Assembly: GCA_024408655.1 (NCBI GenBank)
Contig: JAKSUV010000001.1
Span: forward strand, 131,544-195,543
Direction of reading: 5' to 3'
From: Bacilli bacterium
GTDB lineage: Bacteria; Bacillota_I; Bacilli_A; RFN20; CAG-826
Length of the DNA stretch: 64,000 nt
The notes below the pieces were generated by a model, which saw nothing but the letters and a program-made list of their open reading frames with translations, searched no databases and was not told the origin of the DNA. Position numbers and translations under genes: made by a program. Positions 21,059-30,769 of this stretch are shown here, one piece after another; positions within the stretch are counted from its first letter, which is position 1, and every line of letters starts with the position of its first letter.

Positions 21059-23740
21059 ATGCATATCATCATCGATGCACGTAGTTTAAATCAGGGCAGT
21101 ATTGGTAGCCTTCTTTTAGGGTTACTTGAAAACCTTGATTATCAGCATCATGAATACGCGGTGATTGGTGATCGAAATCTACTCGAACCGTTAAATCTAC
21201 CATGTAAGATTATTCACGCTAAAGCGCGGCCTCACTCTTTCTTTGGTTATCTAAACCATAACCTCGCGAAAGTGATTAATGACTATGATTGTTATTTAAC
21301 CACTAACTACATGATTCCACGGGGCATAAAAATCAATAGTTATTTTATTATCCATGACATGCTCTTTACCGATTATACCAGACGGAATCATCGTTTTTAT
21401 ACGGATTGGATTAAACGCCGAATTGTGAAACGGAGTTACCGGATTGCGAATAAAATCTTTACCGTTTCGGAATTCACGAAGAAACGAATTGAAAACTATT
21501 TTGGAACCAAAAAAGAGATAACGGTTATTCATCCCGGCATTACGAAATCATTCCAACAATACATTGGTGAACCTGTTAAACGTGATAATTATTTACTTTA
21601 TGTTGGTCGTGACCTTCCACACCGGAACTTACGGCGGTTAATTACGGCCTTAGAAGAAAGTAAATGGCCACATGATTTACATATTGTGGTGCAAAAGAAA
21701 GTATTAACCTTCCGTGAAGCCCGTCGCTTTAAAAAGTTAGAAAAAAATCCTCACATCTTAGTGCAATACGATTTATCCGATGAAGCGTATGTGAATGAGT
21801 TAAAGCACGCTTACGCTTTAGTTAACCCAGCTTTCTATGAAGGCTTCGCTAGTAGTGTATTAGATGCGCGGTTTACCAATACTCCGTTAATTCTTTCTAA
21901 CATTGCCGCAAACCGTGAACTCGCTGATGAAGATGAAGCCATCTTCTTTAGTCCTTATCGCTTAAAAGAGATGAGTAAGGCCATGTCTTCACCCGTGATT
22001 GCAACGCCAATTACTCCCGCGATGGTTAAAAAATATGACAACCAAAAAATTGCCGAAACCATTAGCCAATCATTTGATAAGAAACAGCATAAGAACCACG
22101 ATTATCTAAACTTTGTCTTTAACGTTATTTACCAAATCTTAGTGGTAATCACGCCGCTAATTACTGCTCCCTATGTGGCGCGGATTCTTGGTCCTAGTAA
22201 TATTGGTCAATTCTCGTTTGCCTATACAATCGTTTGTTATTTTGTCATCACCGCTTCCTTAGGCTTTACTCAATACGCTCAACGGGCCATCGCGGAAAAG
22301 AAAGCGAACCGGGAAGATCAGACACGAGTCTTTTGGCAGATTGTTATTGTGCGGCTTGTTCCCGTCGCGTTAAGTTTAGGCATTCTCTTTATTCTTTATG
22401 CTTGTAATGTCTTTGGTGAATATTCTTCGCTTGTTTTGATCTTCTCAATCCTTGTTGCTGGTTCTGCCTTTGATATTAATTTTTATTTCCATGGGAAAGA
22501 GAACTTCTTCTTAGTCATGATTATTAACCTCATTATTCGCGTTGGTTTCTTAATTTCGATCTTCGCCTTTGTTCGTACCCCTTATGATCTTGATTTATAC
22601 ATTCTTTTATATTCGTTAATGGTGTTCGGAAGCTATTTATCGACGTGGATTGGGCTACCTTTTAACCTTGCCCGGGTAAAACTCAAGAATCTTGATTTTA
22701 AGAAACATATGAAATCAACTTTAGCCCTCTTTATTCCAGTAGCGGCCGTTTCTATTTACGCGATTTTAGATAAAACGTTAATTGGTGTTTTAGTGCATGG
22801 ACAAACTATTCAAAAAATTGGTTATATTTCAGTGATTGTGAATATTAGTGACTTAGAAAATGGTTACTATTTCCAAGCCGATCGAATTATTAAGGCTATT
22901 CTTTCCATTATCTTAGCTTTTGGCACGGTAATGAGCACTAAAAATGCGATTGAATATTCTTCCAAACGTCCAGATTTAATTCGTCAAAATGTTTACCGCT
23001 CCTTCCGGTTTGTTTTTGCGATTGGTGTTCCGATGGCTTTAGGTGCAATGGCGGTCGCTAACTCCTTTGTCCCCCTCTTCTTTGGTGAAGGCTATGATAA
23101 GGTGGCGTTACTTTTAATGATTTACGCTCCCGTTATTGTGATTGCGGGTTGTAGTAATATCTTGGGTGCTCAATATATGTTACCGATTAAGCGTGATAAA
23201 CAATACGCTATTTCGGTTGGTATTGGTTTTATCACTAACTTAGTGTTTAACTGCATCTTAATCCCTTTCTTTGGTTCCGTTGGGGCGATTATTGGTACCC
23301 TTATTTCGGAGTTCGCGATTCTCTTTGTCGAATATCTATATCTCCATGAATATTTATCACTAAAAGAGATTGGTAAGTTAGTGTGGCGGTATCTAGTCGC
23401 TGGTGGCGTAATGCTCTTAGCGTGTATGCTACTTTATTACCTATGTTTAGACGAAGCGCGATATGTGAATAATCTCGCGAATCTATTAATCTTAATGGGA
23501 ATGGGTGCCGCGATTTATTATGTTGTCTTATTAGCGTTACGGGATGAATATTTCTTTAACTATACGAAACTTATTCTTATTAAGATTGGCCACGCGTTTA
23601 AATATATGTCGCACTCCGTCTTAAGCCAGAGTGATACCGCGGCGGCCTTACTTAAAGTACCTAGTAAGTCACGGAATGTTAAAGACACCCACGCGGAAGT
23701 AATGAATCAAGGAAACGAAGATGGAAAAGAAAAAGAGTAA
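21059..23740 (+). CDS. Glycosyltransferase family 4 - Wzx-type flippase fusion
   Basis: One uninterrupted 893-residue frame that joins two normally separate proteins. Residues about 1-335 are a GT-B glycosyltransferase (IHDMLFTDYTR, VSEFTKKRIENYFG, IHPGI, the YVGRDLPHRNLRRL hinge, and NPAFYEGFASSVLDA). Residues about 350-830 are a polytopic oligosaccharide flippase of the Wzx/polysaccharide transport family with many membrane segments, starting FVFNVIYQILVVITPLITAP. The last 50 residues are polar. The enzyme would glycosylate and flip a lipid-linked glycan. TATAAC and TAGAAT boxes lie 6 and 12 nt before the start. Confidence 0.88.
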   Translation: MHIIIDARSLNQGSIGSLLLGLLENLDYQHHEYAVIGDRNLLEPLNLPCKIIHAKARPHSFFGYLNHNLAKVINDYDCYLTTNYMIPRGIKINSYFIIHDMLFTDYTRRNHRFYTDWIKRRIVKRSYRIANKIFTVSEFTKKRIENYFGTKKEITVIHPGITKSFQQYIGEPVKRDNYLLYVGRDLPHRNLRRLITALEESKWPHDLHIVVQKKVLTFREARRFKKLEKNPHILVQYDLSDEAYVNELKHAYALVNPAFYEGFASSVLDARFTNTPLILSNIAANRELADEDEAIFFSPYRLKEMSKAMSSPVIATPITPAMVKKYDNQKIAETISQSFDKKQHKNHDYLNFVFNVIYQILVVITPLITAPYVARILGPSNIGQFSFAYTIVCYFVITASLGFTQYAQRAIAEKKANREDQTRVFWQIVIVRLVPVALSLGILFILYACNVFGEYSSLVLIFSILVAGSAFDINFYFHGKENFFLVMIINLIIRVGFLISIFAFVRTPYDLDLYILLYSLMVFGSYLSTWIGLPFNLARVKLKNLDFKKHMKSTLALFIPVAAVSIYAILDKTLIGVLVHGQTIQKIGYISVIVNISDLENGYYFQADRIIKAILSIILAFGTVMSTKNAIEYSSKRPDLIRQNVYRSFRFVFAIGVPMALGAMAVANSFVPLFFGEGYDKVALLLMIYAPVIVIAGCSNILGAQYMLPIKRDKQYAISVGIGFITNLVFNCILIPFFGSVGAIIGTLISEFAILFVEYLYLHEYLSLKEIGKLVWRYLVAGGVMLLACMLLYYLCLDEARYVNNLANLLILMGMGAAIYYVVLLALRDEYFFNYTKLILIKIGHAFKYMSHSVLSQSDTAAALLKVPSKSRNVKDTHAEVMNQGNEDGKEKE

Positions 23741-24200
23741 TACACATCTAATTGCTAGTAACCGGAAAGCGCACTTTAACTATTTTTTAAGTGAGTTTAT
23801 TGAATGTGGGCTAGAACTAAAAGGGACGGAGATAAAATCATTACGTGTCCATGGAGTAACGCTTAATGATGCTTATGTTGTTTTTAAAAAAGGCGAAGCC
23901 TATGTCATTAATATGCATATCGCGCCTTACGAGAAAGGTAATATCTTTAATCATGAACCACTTCGTACCCGGCGTTTATTAATGCATAAGAAAGAAATCA
24001 TGCGTTATCAAGTCGCTGTGGAGACCACGAACCAAGTCTTAATCCCAACCAAGATGTATTTTAAGAAAGGGCGCGCGAAGTTAGAGATCGCTTTAGGTAA
24101 ACCCAAGAAACTTTATGATAAGCGGGAAGTGATTAAGAAGAAAGATCAACAACGCGAAATTCGGAAAGTGTTAAAGAATAAAGGGAAGGCGGTTTATTAA
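23721..24200 (+). CDS. smpB: SsrA-binding protein SmpB
   Basis: A 159-residue partner of tmRNA for rescue of stalled ribosomes. NRKAHFNYFLSEFIECGLELKGTEIKSL and the basic C-terminal tail (LYDKREVIKKKDQQREIRK) are diagnostic. It overlaps the flippase fusion by 20 nt and the ECF gene starts 1 nt after the stop. The tmRNA gene ssrA is not in this window. Confidence 0.96.
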   Translation: MEKKKSNTHLIASNRKAHFNYFLSEFIECGLELKGTEIKSLRVHGVTLNDAYVVFKKGEAYVINMHIAPYEKGNIFNHEPLRTRRLLMHKKEIMRYQVAVETTNQVLIPTKMYFKKGRAKLEIALGKPKKLYDKREVIKKKDQQREIRKVLKNKGKAVY

Positions 24201-24201
24201 G

Positions 24202-24981
24202 ATGAATGTTTATAAGATGAGCGTTCTTCAACGCATGGTATTAACTGCCTTAATGCTTGCCCTTTATACGGTAGCAACTCGTTTTGTAATGGTACCAGTA
24301 ACACCATATGTTCGTTTAAGTGCGGGGATTGCTATTTTAATTTTTTCATCCATTATGTTAGGCCCAATTGCTGGGGCAGTGATTGGTGTTGCCGGTGATT
24401 TACTTGGGGCGGTGATTATGCCTTATATGGGTAATGTGGTAATTAATCCGTTTATGACGATTTCTTATGGTTTAATGGGGGCAACACCAGCGCTAATCAT
24501 GATCTTATTTAGGAAGTTTAAAAAGAAAGATTTGATTTATTCTATCCTCTTTTTTACTTTACTCACTGTAATTGTTATTTCCCTAACTATTTATATGAGT
24601 ATCGCTCCTAGTATTACTTTATTTGACCATGAATTTACGATTAATTTAGTGGCACGTATCCTTGTCCCGATTATCGCGTTAATCATCATGAGTCTATTTG
24701 GTGTATTTACCTATTTCCTTAATAAACGCTTTAAGAAAAGACGAGAAGAATTACCTAATCTTCCTTCACCCTATCAAGTTTCCTTTATTGTCGTAGTGGT
24801 GGAGGTAGTATTTACTTTATTTATTAATGTCTTTGCTAAGATGTGGCTCATGGAAGTGAAGAATTTTGAAATTATCTTCTTCCCCTCCCTCTTTTTAGCG
24901 TTTATTTATATCCCCGCGAATACAGTGATTGTTACTTATTTATGTTTCTTAGCGAGTAAAACGATTAAAATAAGAGAGTAA
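24202..24981 (+). CDS. ECF transporter S-component, folate-like
   Basis: A 259-residue membrane protein with about six hydrophobic segments. The N-terminus (LQRMVLTALMLALYTVATRF), the Arg-containing LRLSAGIA-like strand and GPIAGAVIGVAGDLLGAVI look like FolT and related substrate-binding subunits. Substrate is uncertain: folate is my first guess, other vitamins are possible. No riboswitch is seen upstream, and it lies 1 nt after smpB. The ECF ATPase module is elsewhere in the genome. Confidence 0.75.
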   Translation: MNVYKMSVLQRMVLTALMLALYTVATRFVMVPVTPYVRLSAGIAILIFSSIMLGPIAGAVIGVAGDLLGAVIMPYMGNVVINPFMTISYGLMGATPALIMILFRKFKKKDLIYSILFFTLLTVIVISLTIYMSIAPSITLFDHEFTINLVARILVPIIALIIMSLFGVFTYFLNKRFKKRREELPNLPSPYQVSFIVVVVEVVFTLFINVFAKMWLMEVKNFEIIFFPSLFLAFIYIPANTVIVTYLCFLASKTIKIRE

Positions 24982-24983
24982 CT

Positions 24984-25139
24984 ATGAAGAAGAAAGTTCC
25001 TGATTTAGAACCAGAAATGACACCCGAAGAGGCGAAAAGACATAAACGCACCGTTAATGGCTTATTTATCTTTTGTGTAATTATTTTTCTTGCGATTGTA
25101 ATTATTTCAATCTTACTTGTTAACGGCGTCTTTGATTAA
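24984..25139 (+). CDS. Small single-pass membrane protein (51 aa)
   Basis: A 51-residue protein starting 2 nt after the ECF gene. An acidic stretch (LEPEMTPEEAK), a short basic cluster (KRHKR) and a hydrophobic helix of about 24 residues predict a single-pass protein with its N-terminus inside. Its stop codon overlaps the stop of the convergent permease gene. It has the same layout as the 53-residue protein at 8947-9108. Function unknown. Confidence 0.55.
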   Translation: MKKKVPDLEPEMTPEEAKRHKRTVNGLFIFCVIIFLAIVIISILLVNGVFD

Positions 25140-26107
25140 CGATCTTCGCGGAAGTAGTTTTGACCTAAGCCCGCTGGTGGTTGAAGTTTTTTACTGCCTA
25201 ATACGCTAGCAACGATGAGAACAACAATCGTTGCAACATAAGGGATGGTTCTAATTAAATTGGTAACAGCGGGATCGGTGAAAATAATTGGCAAAACGTT
25301 TAGCATACCAATGGCAAAACTAATAAGGATAGAAATCCAGCTATGCCAGGCGGAAAGAATAACAATGGATAAAGTAAGCCAGCCATAACTATCTACTGCA
25401 TCAGTAGGATCAATTGAGCCGCTATGGCAATCAAGTAAGAAAACAAGTCCACCAATACCAACAATAGCAGAGCCTATAATGGTGGAGAGATAACGATAGG
25501 CGTTCACATTAATACCAGCCGCATCCGCTGAAGCAGGATTTTCGCCAACCGCTCTTAAATTTAATCCAACTTTAGTCTTCGCTAATATAACTGACACTAC
25601 AACCGCTAAGATGATAGCGAAATAAGTAAAGAAACTGCCAGAAAGGAACATTTCACCAAACGTGCCAGCACTCATGTAACCAGGGAATAGGTTCTGAATT
25701 TGGCGTCCCGCCTCAACTAAACGGAGATTCCCGGTTGGCAAAACTGAAATTAAATAACGTGAAAGGCCAATGCCAAATGTAGTGATAGATAAACCAACAA
25801 TGTTTTGGTTGCATTTTAAGGAGACAGTAAGAACACAATAAATTAGACCGCCGATTGCGGCAAATAGCGTTGCGAAGATAATTGAAATTATAATAATCAG
25901 AGCGGTATTAAGCGGTGCATCAGCTGGAACGCCATTGACATATAATAGAGTGCCAAGGATGCCACCATAAGCGCCAAAGAACATAATGCCTGGAACGCCC
26001 ATATTAAGATGGCCGCCTTTTTCAATGATGGTGTCACCGGTTGCCCCAAAAATATACACTGCCATGTAGCGGATTGCGTTTTTAACTAATAAGGTAAGCG
26101 TAACCAT
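25136..26107 (-). CDS. Nucleoside ABC transporter permease (NupQ/YufQ type)
   Basis: A 323-residue BPD_transp_2 permease with about eight hydrophobic segments. GDTIIEKGGHLNMGVPGIMFFGAYGG at the N-terminus, GENPASADAAGINV near 190 (the coupling loop to the ATPase) and a late HSWISILISFAIGML segment match permeases of the guanosine/nucleoside uptake systems. It is the last gene of the four-gene minus-strand operon and overlaps the other permease gene by 1 nt. Confidence 0.9.
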   Translation of the reverse strand: MVTLTLLVKNAIRYMAVYIFGATGDTIIEKGGHLNMGVPGIMFFGAYGGILGTLLYVNGVPADAPLNTALIIIISIIFATLFAAIGGLIYCVLTVSLKCNQNIVGLSITTFGIGLSRYLISVLPTGNLRLVEAGRQIQNLFPGYMSAGTFGEMFLSGSFFTYFAIILAVVVSVILAKTKVGLNLRAVGENPASADAAGINVNAYRYLSTIIGSAIVGIGGLVFLLDCHSGSIDPTDAVDSYGWLTLSIVILSAWHSWISILISFAIGMLNVLPIIFTDPAVTNLIRTIPYVATIVVLIVASVLGSKKLQPPAGLGQNYFREDR

Positions 26108-27228
26108 TATTGCGCCTCCTTTTTCTTTTTAGGTTCAATTATTTTTTTATCACGTACTTTCACTTGATAGTTAATAAAGAATTCAGCAGTGACAACCACT
26201 AACATAACTAAGCCGATGATAACACCAGAGAAATAAGTGGAGTTAGCACCGATTAAGCTAGCCGCGTAAGTAGATCCTTGATCAAGGAATCCAACAAGGC
26301 AACTATAAATAGCAATTTCGGCAGGATTAAAGTGGCCAAGCCAAGCAATTAAGACAGCGGTAAATCCTCTGCCACTTATTAGCCCGCTTGATAATGTTGC
26401 AGTTTGGGCACACACGATTAAGAAACCAACTAAACCAGAAATAGCGCCGGACATTATCATTGTGCGAATGGCAATCCAAGACGATTTCATACCAATATAA
26501 CGAGCAGTATTAGTCGAATTGCCGATGACTGATAATTCATAGCCATGCTTAGTCTTTTTTAAATAGAAATATAGTAAGAAGGTAAGGACAACTGCAGCGA
26601 TGACAATTGGAATGTATTTAATGCCAAAAATTTTAATGATTGTCCGGTTAGGATCAATTTCCGGGAACGACTCTGGATGCGATGTATTGACAAAAGCGAT
26701 AACGAAAGCGGCTAAGAAGGTCGCGATATAGTTCATCATCAAAGTAAATAGGGTTTCGTTGGTTCGGCATTTAACTTTAAAAATAGCGGGAATAACTGCC
26801 CAAATAATTCCGGCCAAAACGCCACCTATCAAAGCCATAATAATAACCAATGTGTCCGGCATAGTAGATGGCATTTTTAATAGAATTATAGCGGTAACAA
26901 TTGCGCCTGCCATTGCTTGCCCTTCGCCGCCAATATTCCAGAACTTCATTCTAAAGGCCGGAGCAACTGCAATTGCTAATAATAAATAAATAGATATACC
27001 ACAGAGAAGAGTAATAATATCTTCACTATGGTTGAATGTGCCAACGAAAAGGCCTTTATAGAAATCAATAAACGGAGTGCCAGCAGTAGTTAAAAAAGTA
27101 GACATAACGCCGGCTAGTAGTAAGGCAACCAAAACTGCGCCGCCTCTAATTAGCCATGTAGTGCGTTTGGAAATACCGATACGTTTAACGGCGTAGAGAG
27201 GGAAATTAATTTTAGGCATTTTTGGCAT
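26107..27228 (-). CDS. Nucleoside ABC transporter permease (NupP/YufP type)
   Basis: A 373-residue permease with about nine hydrophobic segments. FRMKFWNIGGEGQAMAGAI, KTKHGYELSVIGNSTNTARYIGM (coupling loop) and GRGFTAVLIAWLGHFNPAEI are the family landmarks. It would form a heterodimer with the NupQ-like subunit. Its start overlaps the end of the ATPase gene by 17 nt. Confidence 0.9.
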   Translation of the reverse strand: MPKMPKINFPLYAVKRIGISKRTTWLIRGGAVLVALLLAGVMSTFLTTAGTPFIDFYKGLFVGTFNHSEDIITLLCGISIYLLLAIAVAPAFRMKFWNIGGEGQAMAGAIVTAIILLKMPSTMPDTLVIIMALIGGVLAGIIWAVIPAIFKVKCRTNETLFTLMMNYIATFLAAFVIAFVNTSHPESFPEIDPNRTIIKIFGIKYIPIVIAAVVLTFLLYFYLKKTKHGYELSVIGNSTNTARYIGMKSSWIAIRTMIMSGAISGLVGFLIVCAQTATLSSGLISGRGFTAVLIAWLGHFNPAEIAIYSCLVGFLDQGSTYAASLIGANSTYFSGVIIGLVMLVVVTAEFFINYQVKVRDKKIIEPKKKKEAQ

Positions 27229-29305
27229 GTTCCTTCCCTCCTGTCATTAATAAACCGATTTTTTCTTTTGTTACTTTAGTAGCATCAAAAATACCAGTCA
27301 CTTTACCATGGGCGAGTACTAATATGCGGTCACATAAATCAAGTAAAACATCGAGGTCTTCGCCAACATACATAACAGCCACTCCACTCCGTTTTTGTTC
27401 TTGTAATAAATTATAGATGGCATACGAGGAATTAATATCAAGTCCACGAACAGGATAAGCTGTCATAAAAACTTTAGGCGAGAAAGCAATCTCGCGTCCC
27501 ACTAATACTTTTTGAATATTACCACCGGATAGAGTGGCAACTCTAGTGTATTTACTGGGTGTAACTACTTCTAATTCTTTAATAACTTTGTCGGCTAATT
27601 GACCAGGTTTTTCCCGATGAACAAAAACGCCACGACCATGTTTATAAGTTCTTAGCATCATATTATCAACAATATCCATATTGCCGACCAATCCCATACC
27701 TAAGCGGTCTTCAGGAACGAAAGATAGATGGATGCCAGCTTCACGGATTTGGCGTGGATCCTTTTCGTCTAAGTTAACAATTTCGTTGTCATTAAAAATA
27801 ATTTTCTTTTCATCAACTAATTTTTGGATAGTGTGATTGCTGAAACCATAAACTTTCCGTAAAGCATGACGCCGAAGTTCTTTAACATTCGCGTTTGGCT
27901 TTTTCGCGTCAATTTTATATTGCTCACGAATTTTCTTAATTTCCGCTTTTTTCGCTTGGATTTGTTTAGCAATCTCCGCTTTTTTCTTTTTATCTTTTGT
28001 TTTAAATTTTAATTTAACAAGATTCCGTATATCAACTAAAAGTCCTTGGAATTTCGTCGGTGAACCATCTTTAAAACGAAGCATGCCGTCAGCTGATAGT
28101 TTCTTCACTTCTTCAAAAGTTTTATGTTGAATAGTGAGTGGTTGATCTTTTTTAGGATTAATTAAAGTCACTTTTCCTTTGCTAATTGGATATAGACCCG
28201 CGATGGCTTCTAAAAGTTCTTTTTGTCCATTACCAGAAATACCAGCAATACCAAGAATTTCACCTGAATAAGCAGTAAAAGACACATCATCTAACGCTAA
28301 GCCGCCTTCGCCATTTTGAACAGATAAATTTTTAACGATTAAGCGTTCCTTGCAATTAACTGGTTTAGTTCTTTTGATATCTAGCGATATTTTTTTACCA
28401 ACCATTAATTCAGTGAGTTTATCAATAGTTGCTTTTTTAGTTTCGATTTCTCCAACGTATTTACCTTGTCTTAAAATAACTACCTTATCAGAGATTTCTT
28501 TCACTTCGTTAAGTTTGTGCGTGATGATAATAATCGTATGACCGTGCTCTTTCATACTACGTAACGCTTTAAATAAGTGTTGGGTTTCTTGTGGAGTTAA
28601 AACAGCAGTTGGTTCATCAAGAATTAAAATATCCGCGCCACGGTTAATAGCTTTTACAATTTCTAATGTTTGCTTTTCACTAACAGACATGTCATAAACA
28701 TGTTTACTAGGATCAAGAATAAAACCATAACGTTTACAGAGAGTATCCATTCGTTTTTTAGCATCGCGTAAATTGTAACGACGTACGCGCCATTCACTGC
28801 GTTTTAAAGAACGAATTGTCGCATAATCTTCATGGGCTTGTTTTGATTGATTACGTAAGATTTCAGTATCAACTAGTTTCTCTTTTTTAATCATTGTATC
28901 TAATGATTTGATCTTCTTTTTGATTTCTCGCAAGGTACCTAATTCTTTCTCTTCGTTTTTAAGCACTTTATATTCTGGAGAATCTTCTCTTTTAAGACCT
29001 TCAGTCATATTTTCGGCGGCAGTAAAAGCATCCACTAACTTAAAGTGTTGGTGAATCATCCCAACTTGATAACGATATGCATCAATTGGCGATTTAATAT
29101 CAGCTTCTTTGCCGTTAATGTAAACTTTACCAGCGTCTTGTCGATAGATGCCGGCAATAACGTTCATTAAAGTGGTTTTACCGCTTCCGTTTTCTCCTAA
29201 GATAGCGTAGATTTTACCTTTTTCGACACTAAAAGAAACGTTTTGGTTAGCAATTACTTTACCAAATTTTTTAGTGACGTTTTCGAATCTTATCGCTTCT
29301 TTCAT
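27212..29305 (-). CDS. Nucleoside ABC transporter ATP-binding protein with two long helical insertions
   Basis: Double-domain ATPase of 697 residues; the family is usually about 510. The first cassette has Walker A GENGSGKTTLMN and the signature VSEKQTLEIVKAI with DEPTAVL; the second has GISGNGQKELLEAI and the SGGNIQK signature, with a Pro-Val-Arg-Gly sequence in place of the usual second Walker B acid set, as in many members of this family. Each cassette carries a charged Lys/Glu-rich helical insertion: about 100-185 and about 405-500. A hairpin terminator lies just upstream of its start. Confidence 0.9.
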   Translation of the reverse strand: MKEAIRFENVTKKFGKVIANQNVSFSVEKGKIYAILGENGSGKTTLMNVIAGIYRQDAGKVYINGKEADIKSPIDAYRYQVGMIHQHFKLVDAFTAAENMTEGLKREDSPEYKVLKNEEKELGTLREIKKKIKSLDTMIKKEKLVDTEILRNQSKQAHEDYATIRSLKRSEWRVRRYNLRDAKKRMDTLCKRYGFILDPSKHVYDMSVSEKQTLEIVKAINRGADILILDEPTAVLTPQETQHLFKALRSMKEHGHTIIIITHKLNEVKEISDKVVILRQGKYVGEIETKKATIDKLTELMVGKKISLDIKRTKPVNCKERLIVKNLSVQNGEGGLALDDVSFTAYSGEILGIAGISGNGQKELLEAIAGLYPISKGKVTLINPKKDQPLTIQHKTFEEVKKLSADGMLRFKDGSPTKFQGLLVDIRNLVKLKFKTKDKKKKAEIAKQIQAKKAEIKKIREQYKIDAKKPNANVKELRRHALRKVYGFSNHTIQKLVDEKKIIFNDNEIVNLDEKDPRQIREAGIHLSFVPEDRLGMGLVGNMDIVDNMMLRTYKHGRGVFVHREKPGQLADKVIKELEVVTPSKYTRVATLSGGNIQKVLVGREIAFSPKVFMTAYPVRGLDINSSYAIYNLLQEQKRSGVAVMYVGEDLDVLLDLCDRILVLAHGKVTGIFDATKVTKEKIGLLMTGGKEHAKNA

Positions 29306-29314
29306 AAATTAAAA

Positions 29315-29338
29315 TAAGGCCCGGTTCGCCGGGCCTTA
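29315..29338 (-). terminator. Intercistronic terminator-like hairpin between binding protein and ATPase
   Basis: A perfect 10-bp GC-rich stem with a 4-nt loop, followed on the minus strand by TTTTAATTT. It sits between the lipoprotein stop and the ATPase start of the same operon, so it should cut transcription after the binding-protein gene or protect its 3' end, raising the binding protein over the membrane complex. Confidence 0.8.
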
Positions 29339-29347
29339 CCTAGTTCA

Positions 29348-30700
29348 TTATTCAATTTCTATTCCGTCGATGATTAAATCGAATGATGGGGCGCTACGAT
29401 AATATGATTCCAAAACTTTATCATTTTCTTTATCGACAATATTTTTGTCCTTTGTTTTGTCGATGTTTCCATCTGCATTTATATCAACATAATATTCTTC
29501 TAATGTTCCGCTTACATCCGATGTGGCCGTATAGTCCTTGCCTTCATTATTTTCCCTACTTACTTTAAAATTATCAGTGTCAAATACTTCTATGCTTCCT
29601 TCTGAGACTCCTTTGATAACACCTTCAATGTCCGTAATATCGGTTGAGCTAAATTTATCTGGGTCTGTACTTGATTCGACCATTACAGAGCTTTCTTTAG
29701 CTACTTTGCCCGTTGCATCTACTAACATTTTACCAGTCCAATTGCGATTTTCTCCTTCATGTTGAATAGGCAAGCCATCAAAAGTATTTTCAATAACTTG
29801 CTTATAGTAAGGAGTCCAATTAATTCTAGAATGTCCAAGATAAGTTTTTGGGCATTGGTCTTCGGTTGACATGTTATATGTAATGTTAGGGACAGGTTTG
29901 GCGGCTTGTTCACAAGCTTCAGGCACTCCCATAGAGTCAGCATGTTGCGAAATTAGAACACATTCAGTGCCTTCTTCATCGCCTTTTTTTGTGATTAATC
30001 TTTGGGCTGATTGCTTTTCTAAATCATGGTCGTGCCATGAACTAGTATAAGTGACGCGCATGTGGAGTTTAGCAAGGTCTTGATCTTGCCATTCTCCTTT
30101 TTTCTGTAACGCGTATCTAACTCCTAAATACCAAGCAGTGTAACCAGAAATAACTTCAGCATATGGGTAAGCTCCGACATACCCAATATATGTATCTGTT
30201 CCCTTTGTTACTTTGTGTTTATTTACTAAGTATAATCCACCAATGTACCCAGCTACAAAACGACCTTGGTAGATAGAGGCAAAGGCGTTATGATAGTTAG
30301 AAATTCCGCTAGAGTATGCCATATCACCAGTTGCAGCCGAGAATAAAACATATGGGTTATCAATGGCGGCTTGTTTAATATGTTTATCATGACCGTAGCT
30401 ATCAGAGAAAACGATATTATAACCATCACGAGCGAATTGACCGGCCGCTTCAGTGGCTTTTTCAGATTCAGGGATGCCGGTTTTAATGTTAGTTGTTTCG
30501 ATTATATTTTTGCATTCTTTTGTAGCGGCGTTAAATGCGTCAATAAAGTTTTTGTCATATGTAGAATTTTCACCATTTAAACAAATAAGGCCAACCTTTA
30601 ATTTGTTTCCAGGTGTGTATGGTTTGTTTCCACCTCCGCAGCTAGTAGCCATAACAGCGGCTAACGCTAATGGAGCGATAAATTTTAATTGCTTTCTCAT
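29348..30700 (-). CDS. BMP-family nucleoside-binding lipoprotein
   Basis: Substrate-binding lipoprotein of 450 residues (BmpA/PnrA-like), anchored by Cys21 in the lipobox ATSC after a 20-residue signal peptide. The N-terminal KVGLICLNGENSTYDKNFIDAF, the FSDSYGHDKHI strand and the AGYIGGLYLV and GYVGAYPYAEVISGYTAWYLG segments are family features. It is about 100 residues longer than usual, with a C-terminal extension that holds an EF-hand-like loop DINADGNIDKTKD. First gene of the operon, with TTTAGGAGG before the start and a purine riboswitch upstream, which supports purine nucleoside uptake. Confidence 0.9.
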   Translation of the reverse strand: MRKQLKFIAPLALAAVMATSCGGGNKPYTPGNKLKVGLICLNGENSTYDKNFIDAFNAATKECKNIIETTNIKTGIPESEKATEAAGQFARDGYNIVFSDSYGHDKHIKQAAIDNPYVLFSAATGDMAYSSGISNYHNAFASIYQGRFVAGYIGGLYLVNKHKVTKGTDTYIGYVGAYPYAEVISGYTAWYLGVRYALQKKGEWQDQDLAKLHMRVTYTSSWHDHDLEKQSAQRLITKKGDEEGTECVLISQHADSMGVPEACEQAAKPVPNITYNMSTEDQCPKTYLGHSRINWTPYYKQVIENTFDGLPIQHEGENRNWTGKMLVDATGKVAKESSVMVESSTDPDKFSSTDITDIEGVIKGVSEGSIEVFDTDNFKVSRENNEGKDYTATSDVSGTLEEYYVDINADGNIDKTKDKNIVDKENDKVLESYYRSAPSFDLIIDGIEIE

Positions 30701-30723
30701 TTTTGTTTACCTCCTAAAAAAGT

Positions 30724-30744
30724 AAAAAGCTTCCGTATGGAAGC
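30724..30744 (-). terminator. Rho-independent terminator of the purine riboswitch
   Basis: On the minus strand GCTTCC-ATAC-GGAAGC is followed by TTTTT. It lies between the aptamer and the lipoprotein start and is the expression platform. A second, competing stem TAGGAA...TTCCTA lies just upstream of it. Confidence 0.85.
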
Positions 30745-30769
30745 CTCTCGACTAGGAATTATTTTCCTA

